Assembly: GCF_037975245.1 (NCBI RefSeq)
Contig: NC_092571.1
Location: forward strand, 16,981,917-17,045,916
DNA: 64,000 nucleotides
From: Apostichopus japonicus
Taxonomy: Eukaryota; Echinodermata; Holothuroidea; Aspidochirotida; Stichopodidae
Direction: 5' to 3'
A program made the translations under genes and the position numbers. The notes below the pieces were generated by a model that made no database searches, was not told the DNA's origin, and saw only the letters and a list, made by a program, of their open reading frames with translations. Shown piece after piece: positions 60,401-64,000 of the stretch (positions are counted from its first letter, which is position 1; the number at the start of each line of letters is the position of its first letter).

Positions 60401-63400
60401 AGATTGTGACATGTGTGCAGAAATAATGTTAGGTTTGGGGAGGCTTGAGGAAAGGGGAACTTGTGGGGTTGGGAGTGGTCATGGAAAGAGCTGGGGTTGA
60501 AGAAACGACTGCATAATTTAGCACAAGTAGCTTACAATGACGTTCTACAAGCCAACAAACATGACCTTTTCAATAATGGGTTGAAGCCAAAAATAACTTG
60601 GTAAATTATGAGTGGCAAGCAACCACTCTTTAGGCATTCTAGAAGACCAGGCCTCAGATGTCTCGAAGGACAATACCAACTTGAGAAAAAAAAAAAATCA
60701 AGATTTACACTTATCTGCGTTTGTATTACAATTTGCCTGTTAACTATGCACAATCATACAGCATGAACGTTACACTACATTACAAATAGATGGATATCAG
60801 ATCGTGATAATCCACATAATCAAGATTTGGATTATCCATGTTTCGCTGTAGCCGGAACGACTTTGTGAAATGCCGTACTGAGCGAGTGGTATAAACAGTA
60901 TATGCTACATAGTGTAAAAGCTAGCCTAATGTTATACTATACCTAGCCTAACACTGTAGTCTACCCAAAGTACACACATAAGCATATATAGCATGGATTT
61001 AGGGCAATCTCTATATATCTTTGACATTAATCCAAAATCTGTATGACACTAGCGAGGTAGATTGTAGTTTTCCTTTGTCAATGTTAATCACACTCTGTCA
61101 GAGATGCAAAGTTTGGAAAAACACTAAAGTTCAGTCGCATATTTTAGAACCCTATTTATCTTTGCGATCAACAATTACAATTACTGAATGCTTGAACATT
61201 AACTAGCCAAGAAATGAATGACTGCTTGATTCTAACAATTTTGTTGCCAAGACAAATATTACCAGTGACTTGCTACTAAACTTGAGAATGTATGTAATTG
61301 GCTTGATGTCATCAATTGTGCTATCAATAGGCTAGGCTCATCAATCTAATGGACAAGCTGGCTTCACCATTCTTGAGTTACAATGAGGAAGGAATACACC
61401 AACCACAAGATGCTAATATGATCAGAAAAGGGTTGGACTCAGTATTAAAAGTGAAAGAAATACAGAATAAATCTCTATCTGTTTGCCATGTTGAATCTCC
61501 AAAACAAATTCAGGAAAAACCTTAATTCTAGGTCACGCCTCGATCAGTCTTTTGACGGTGTACTGACACATATGAACAACATTGTCTTAATCACTCTAAT
61601 AGGCATTTAGAAATCATGAAAATAGCTTCAAGTCTTTTTCTTAATAAAAAATTAGCTAATAATGCACATTGATGATGTAAAGGGAGTGACTGACTAATTT
61701 TCTGTTAGGTTATTCATTTCTTTTTCTGGCCTAAGGCAAATTTTTTGAAATATTTTATTGTCTTCTTTGAAAAGAGGAACAACACATAATTCAAATGATA
61801 TATGTGGGTTTGTAATAATAGGTTAACTAATTACGGGCTAAAGTAAGACATTTTGATGAGAACGACACTCCACAAGAGTTTGCACATATTTAATGAGTTT
61901 CCCAGATTTATCAAAAACTTCAAATGTATATATCTTGGAAACAAAAGGAGCTTTTCCATAAATTTCAACAGATTTTGAATGAGACTATCACACACAACAA
62001 ATGTACTGAATATGGGGCAAATTGGCTAGGTGTCCGTAGCACTTTAAGGAAATTAATTAATCAGAATGGGGCACTTACCCAGAGACAGAAGTTTGTTCCT
62101 CTCTGCGTTCCTCGAGTCCCAGCAACAGAGGCTGGTAGTCTTCTCATCTGGAAACAGGACTGTGGGAAACAGTAAAATATCACAGCCATTAGTAAACTTG
62201 TCTGATTTTGAAACTAAGTCCTCTGTATATTCTCATATATGATTTTCTTCCACCTGAAACGAGGATGACCAGCCAGATGGAGATTTTGTGCAGCAGTTCA
62301 TGGACGACTAAAAAAAAAACTTCGAAAATCAAAGGTTCTATCTGGATTAGAGCAGCCACATGCTAACCAGAATTGCCAATTGATAATAATCTAAATTACG
62401 AAGATGCACAGTAAGTTTTGGTAACATTTTAGTAATATTCAGCTTTTCAAGACTCATGAAACCTCCAAATTATCATTTAAAATTAGCACACTAAATTTAA
62501 TTTACTAATTTGATAATTTCCTAATTTGATATTCAAGCTAATGTTGTTCATCCACGATCATCAGGTGTATAGACGACATTTTCACAATGAGCCAGTTTTA
62601 TGACTTCTTAAAACCCTTGAAGTTCACTAAATTAAACCAATAAAATTATCTAGACCATCAGATCTTAATGGAATTAATTTTAATGGGGGAAAAGAAGTCT
62701 TTCTGTGAACAGGCAGACAGTCACTTTTACTCATTAATACACTGTAAGGAGAACTTGAAATTTTGTTGATATTTGGGAGTTTTCAAACCTTCTAACATTT
62801 TTGAGTAGGTTGCATCCCTGTATTGATTGCAATCTTCAAGGCAAAACCGCCTTCCATTCATTCAACTGTCTCCAAAATCGGAAATATGTTTCAAGAACAG
62901 TGCACCCAAAAGAACATTTTTGTTACTTTTCAATACTTAGCCAAGGCCTACAGTACTTTTTTATAATAGCAGATTACGACTATGTCCACCAAACACATAT
63001 GAAAGCTCTGGAAAAGACAGAAATTGTTATTCGTTGCGAAAAGGATCACGCTAATTTACGGGGGGACTGCAACACGTCGGTGAGTAGAAGAACTGATATT
63101 TGCACTGCAGACCACACTACCTACTAGGTACATCAACATTAAGAATTGAGTTTGATCCATTTGGCAAGTCTACCGGGGTTGAAAAGTTTTATTACTTCAA
63201 TGCAAGAAAAACCGATGATTTACGATGGGTTTTTTTTTTTCTTAAGGCAGACCTATTTCTGGAGATTGAGTTGTTATCATTTACCGTAGTCTTCTGTGTG
63301 GTTAAAGACAGCGTTGTTCTTGTGCCTTTGTTTATCGGAGCCTGCACCGGTATACGTGATCAGGGTTCTGCTCGTGCTCAGCTCCCAGAGTCTCACTAAC

Positions 63401-63426
63401 GAATCCTTTCCACTTGATAGTACATA
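45313..63426 (-). CDS. CSTF1: Cleavage stimulation factor subunit 1 (CstF-50), C-terminal part
   Basis: Three - strand exons (63426-63285, 62159-62079, 45422-45313) join in frame to 110 residues plus TGA. They match the C-terminal WD40 repeats of CstF-50: [69 protein letters not shown], and the diagnostic end [15 protein letters not shown]. CstF-50 is a nuclear WD40 scaffold that binds CstF-77, recognises G/U-rich downstream elements as part of CstF, and helps pre-mRNA 3'-end cleavage. Human CSTF1 has about 431 residues, so roughly the N-terminal three quarters, including the dimerisation domain, lie to the right of the window. The last intron, 16,656 bp, is very large and repeat-filled. All junctions are GT-AG with matching phase. 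I judge the identity near certain. Confidence 0.93.
47866..48220. mobile_element. Inverted-terminal-repeat element, copy 1 (about 355 bp)
   Basis: Homologous, at close to 90 percent by eye, to 49122-49488. It begins GGTGAAGACTCGCC and ends AAGTCTTCACTACC, an inverted pair. Internal text such as CTTTCCGTTGCTTGCAAGTG, ATGAAATGTGATACCTTGTT and TCTAATTACCGATGGTAGCA is shared with copy 2. No transposase. A hairpin CGTGAAG-TGCTG-CTTCACG lies just outside its left end. Confidence 0.7.
49122..49488. mobile_element. Inverted-terminal-repeat element, copy 2, flanked by TTAA
   Basis: The left end AGGCATTGAAGACTCGC and the reverse complement of the right end, AGGGTGTGAAGACTCGC, match at 14 of 17 positions. 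The tetranucleotide TTAA sits immediately outside both ends (49118-49121 and 49489-49492). A TTAA target duplication is characteristic of piggyBac-type insertion. The termini are not the classical piggyBac CCC start, so the superfamily call is tentative. Non-coding, hence non-autonomous. Confidence 0.65.
49801..50155. repeat. Tandem duplication, two copies of about 178 bp
   Basis: AAGTCCATGATTTGAAAATG (TTCACGTTTAG) starts both halves (about 49801 and 49979). Each continues with a poly(G) run, GTGGTAGAAATGAGGAGGGG(AGAGTGACAG), CGCCAAATGGGTATA and GTAGAGCAAG. The poly(G) length differs between copies. Confidence 0.85.
50986..52057. repeat. 27-bp purine-rich minisatellite (about 1.07 kb)
   Basis: The core unit is GGATATCCATGAAGGAGGCA(GGAGGGA) with length variants that drop the GGAGGGA block. 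There are about 40 units and higher-order blocks of several units recur (for example 51000-51180 against 51220-51360). The + strand is strongly purine-rich. As 27 is divisible by three, long Pro/Ser/Leu/Ile frames stay open on the - strand. These are not genes. Confidence 0.95.
52650..53480. repeat. 20-bp pyrimidine-rich minisatellite (about 0.83 kb)
   Basis: The unit TTAATCTCTTCTTTCTCATG is repeated about 40 times with few changes (TTG or GTG for ATG, TTTATC for TTAATC). It decays at both ends and merges into a T/C-rich tract up to about 53580. The + strand is strongly pyrimidine-rich, opposite in bias to the 27-bp array 600 bp away. Confidence 0.95.
53881..54190. repeat. Direct repeat A, copy 1 (about 310 bp)
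   Basis: Starts GAAGATTTGAGAGAAAACTG and runs to GTTTGCAATTCCCCAT. An almost identical copy is at 55755-56064. No ORF and no terminal inverted repeats seen. Confidence 0.9.
55636..55754. repeat. Direct repeat B, copy 1
   Basis: AGGTTTCCAGATTGACAACA to GTTCAACTTACACATCT. It recurs at 56071-56209. Its end is flush with the start of repeat A copy 2. Confidence 0.85.
55755..56064. repeat. Direct repeat A, copy 2, between two B copies
   Basis: Matches 53881-54190 with only a handful of differences (for example GATAAAGAG for GAAAAAGAG and CTTGGATAC for GTTGGATAC). Such high identity implies a recent duplication. Confidence 0.9.
56071..56209. repeat. Direct repeat B, copy 2
   Basis: Second copy of 55636-55754. 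It carries a 13-base poly(C) where copy 1 has ATCACCCTC, and an added TTGGTAAA. Confidence 0.85.
56949..57351. mobile_element. hAT-type MITE with 8-bp target duplication
   Basis: Identical TGTGAGAG flanks (56941-56948 and 57352-57359) bound a 403-bp element. It starts CAGTGGCGGAGC and ends GCTTCGCCACTG, inverted ends with one mismatch. The CAGTGGCG-type terminus and 8-bp duplication are classic for hAT transposons. No transposase. The segment AAGCGGAGCGCCACC ... GGTTGGCGC is shared with the intronic element at 22354-23003. It contains G and C runs near each end. Confidence 0.88.
57580..57950. repeat. Tandem duplication of about 190 bp with GGTGTTT sub-repeats
   Basis: GGTGTTTGGTGTTTTATAGG and ACTGATGGTGTT sub-repeats precede two copies of GGGATTCAATATATCA ... 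GAGCATGAGGTAG ... AACATCAACAACAACA ... GTTTATGTGCA, roughly at 57650-57750 and 57843-57942. Confidence 0.85.
59490..59664. repeat. Tandem duplication of about 83 bp
   Basis: Two copies of AGTTTGACT ... GGGTAAACTATCC ... GAGGCTTACTCCA ... GTGGACCACAGTGGGTGGAC (TGTGATGTCATCACA). Each contains the palindromic TGATGTCATCA, close to a CRE/AP-1-like site. Confidence 0.85.
62079..62159 (-). CDS. CSTF1: CSTF1 penultimate coding exon
   Basis: Acceptor TTTCCCACAG and donor CTG G|GTAAGT, 81 bases. Encodes the split Val and then [20 protein letters not shown] and NKLLSLG, with the last Gly split. Confidence 0.92.
63285..63426 (-). CDS. CSTF1: CSTF1 third-from-last coding exon
   Basis: Acceptor CTCTGAACAG before TATGTACTATCA and donor G|GTAAAT. 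Starts in phase 0 and ends in phase 1. Encodes [20 protein letters not shown] ... YTGAG ... [11 protein letters not shown]. Contains one WD repeat ending in LWEL. A decayed copy lies about 85 bases upstream in the gene. Confidence 0.92.
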
Positions 63427-63511
63427 CTGTTCAGAGAAAGAAGACAAAAGTCATATGCCGTGTGGTCAGAAAACAAAAGAGAATAGATAACAGAGAGACG
63501 ATGTATTCTTC

Positions 63512-63608
63512 GTCAGAGCCAGCACCAGCAAACATAATCGTACTTCTATTTCAGCTGAGCCCGACAGAGTCGCAGCGACTAATCCTTTCCCACTTTGACA
63601 GCACATAT
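63512..63608 (-). pseudogene. Decayed duplicate of a CSTF1 WD40 exon
   Basis: On the - strand, ATATGTGCTGTCAAAGTGGG (AAAGGATTAG...) aligns with the true exon start GTATGTACTATCAAGTGGAA (AGGATTCG...), and the similarity continues through GACTCTG, GCTCAGCTG against GAGCTGAGC, and GCTGGTGCTGGCTC against CGGTGCAGGCTC. Small insertions shift the frame, an in-frame TAG follows GGAAAGGAT, and the acceptor AG before the exon is lost. It is a non-functional tandem copy upstream of the real exon. Confidence 0.7.
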
Positions 63609-64000
63609 GGTTAATTGAGGAGTGCCAATGTTCACGATTATACTTATAACACTTAACTAATTTCAGACCGTGGTGGTAGCTCTGGCACTGATCTGTTCCT
63701 TTAATTATCTAACTTCTTTTCCAATGCCATCATGTCTGTTCATCTGTATTCACGAAAAGGGCACAGAACCTTTTTGGGGGGATTGTCCTTAGCATGACCT
63801 CAATAGTTAATTTGGTTGCCTGGTGGCATATTTTGTGGCCCCCTGATGATTAAGCAGTTACACCAATCCAAGCTCTGACTGAATAAACCAGGATTCGGTT
63901 TGAAGCACATAATTAGATGCGACAGCGTCTGGGAGAAAATTTGACATCTTCATAATTTAATTTGTTCAGCTGTTTCAATCCGAAGGTAACATTCCATGAT
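63609..64000. other. Probable CSTF1 intron, no exon found
   Basis: The next upstream CSTF1 exon (ending in the residues before YVLSSGKD) was searched for on the - strand and not found, so it should lie beyond the right edge. Confidence 0.5.

Larger units (their letters stand above)
45423..62078 (-). other. CSTF1 last intron, 16.7 kb, repeat-rich
   Basis: GT-AG phase-1 intron. Besides the repeats listed separately it contains a TA microsatellite at 45609-45640, a G-rich (GGGAAGG)n stretch at 50588-50642, poly(G)/poly(C) runs at 49847-49856, 50405-50418, 54789-54800, 56166-56178 and 58556-58570, and an (AGG)n run at 58755-58777. No nested gene was recognised. The intervening stretches 45641-47865, 48221-49121, 50156-50985, 54191-55635, 57951-59489 and 59665-62078 show only short frames without support. 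Confidence 0.8.

Overview
This is animal nuclear DNA, not bacterial or viral. It has spliced genes with GT-AG introns, long AT-rich introns, micro- and minisatellites, and several families of degraded transposons. Nothing in the sequence fixes the species. The mix of a beta-carotene-oxygenase-like gene, LINE and SINE debris, hAT-type MITEs, abundant poly(G)/poly(C) runs and a recurrent TAGGCCTA octamer suggests a marine invertebrate deuterostome, perhaps an echinoderm such as a sea cucumber. That is a low-confidence inference.

Two genes can be identified with confidence. (1) On the + strand, positions 17689-25825 hold a complete seven-exon carotenoid cleavage oxygenase (BCO1/BCO2/RPE65 family). 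It encodes 521 residues with all four iron-ligand histidines, and likely 3' UTR/poly(A) sequence extends to about 27.3-27.6 kb. (2) On the - strand, positions 63426-45313 hold the last three coding exons of CSTF1 (the 50-kDa WD40 subunit of cleavage stimulation factor). The 5' part of the gene lies beyond the right edge. Its last intron is about 16.7 kb and contains nearly everything seen between 45.4 and 62 kb. A decayed copy of one CSTF1 WD40 exon lies at 63512-63608. A third, unidentified small gene is likely at 42593-42976 (+), convergent with CSTF1.

Layout. 1-17.7 kb: no recognisable host gene except one orphan ORF (13160-13525). There are LINE fragments (745-870, 3236-3710, 10760-11100), a tRNA-derived SINE (about 5505-5750), MITE-like elements (4730-4915, 7004-7403) and a long CAT microsatellite (12322-12556). 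17.7-27.6 kb: the oxygenase gene, with a hAT-type MITE in intron 2 showing a perfect 8-bp target duplication. 27.6-42 kb: mostly unassigned DNA with a TA microsatellite, a double fold-back array of about 35 GATATC palindromes (30095-31015), a weak candidate exon (29282-29371), a candidate E-box promoter with a small ORF (about 38.5 kb) and an antisense LINE fragment (40333-40885). 42.5-43 kb: the orphan gene. 45.3-64 kb: CSTF1 with its repeat-packed intron. That intron contains a 27-bp purine-rich minisatellite, a 20-bp pyrimidine-rich minisatellite, a pair of TTAA-associated inverted-terminal-repeat elements, a hAT MITE with an 8-bp target duplication, and several local duplications.

The two identified genes do unrelated jobs (carotenoid/retinoid metabolism and mRNA 3'-end processing). 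There is no operon-like or system-level organisation. I did not find a new multi-gene system. The most unusual objects are the GATATC fold-back array, the paired purine and pyrimidine minisatellites inside one intron, and the decayed CSTF1 exon copy.
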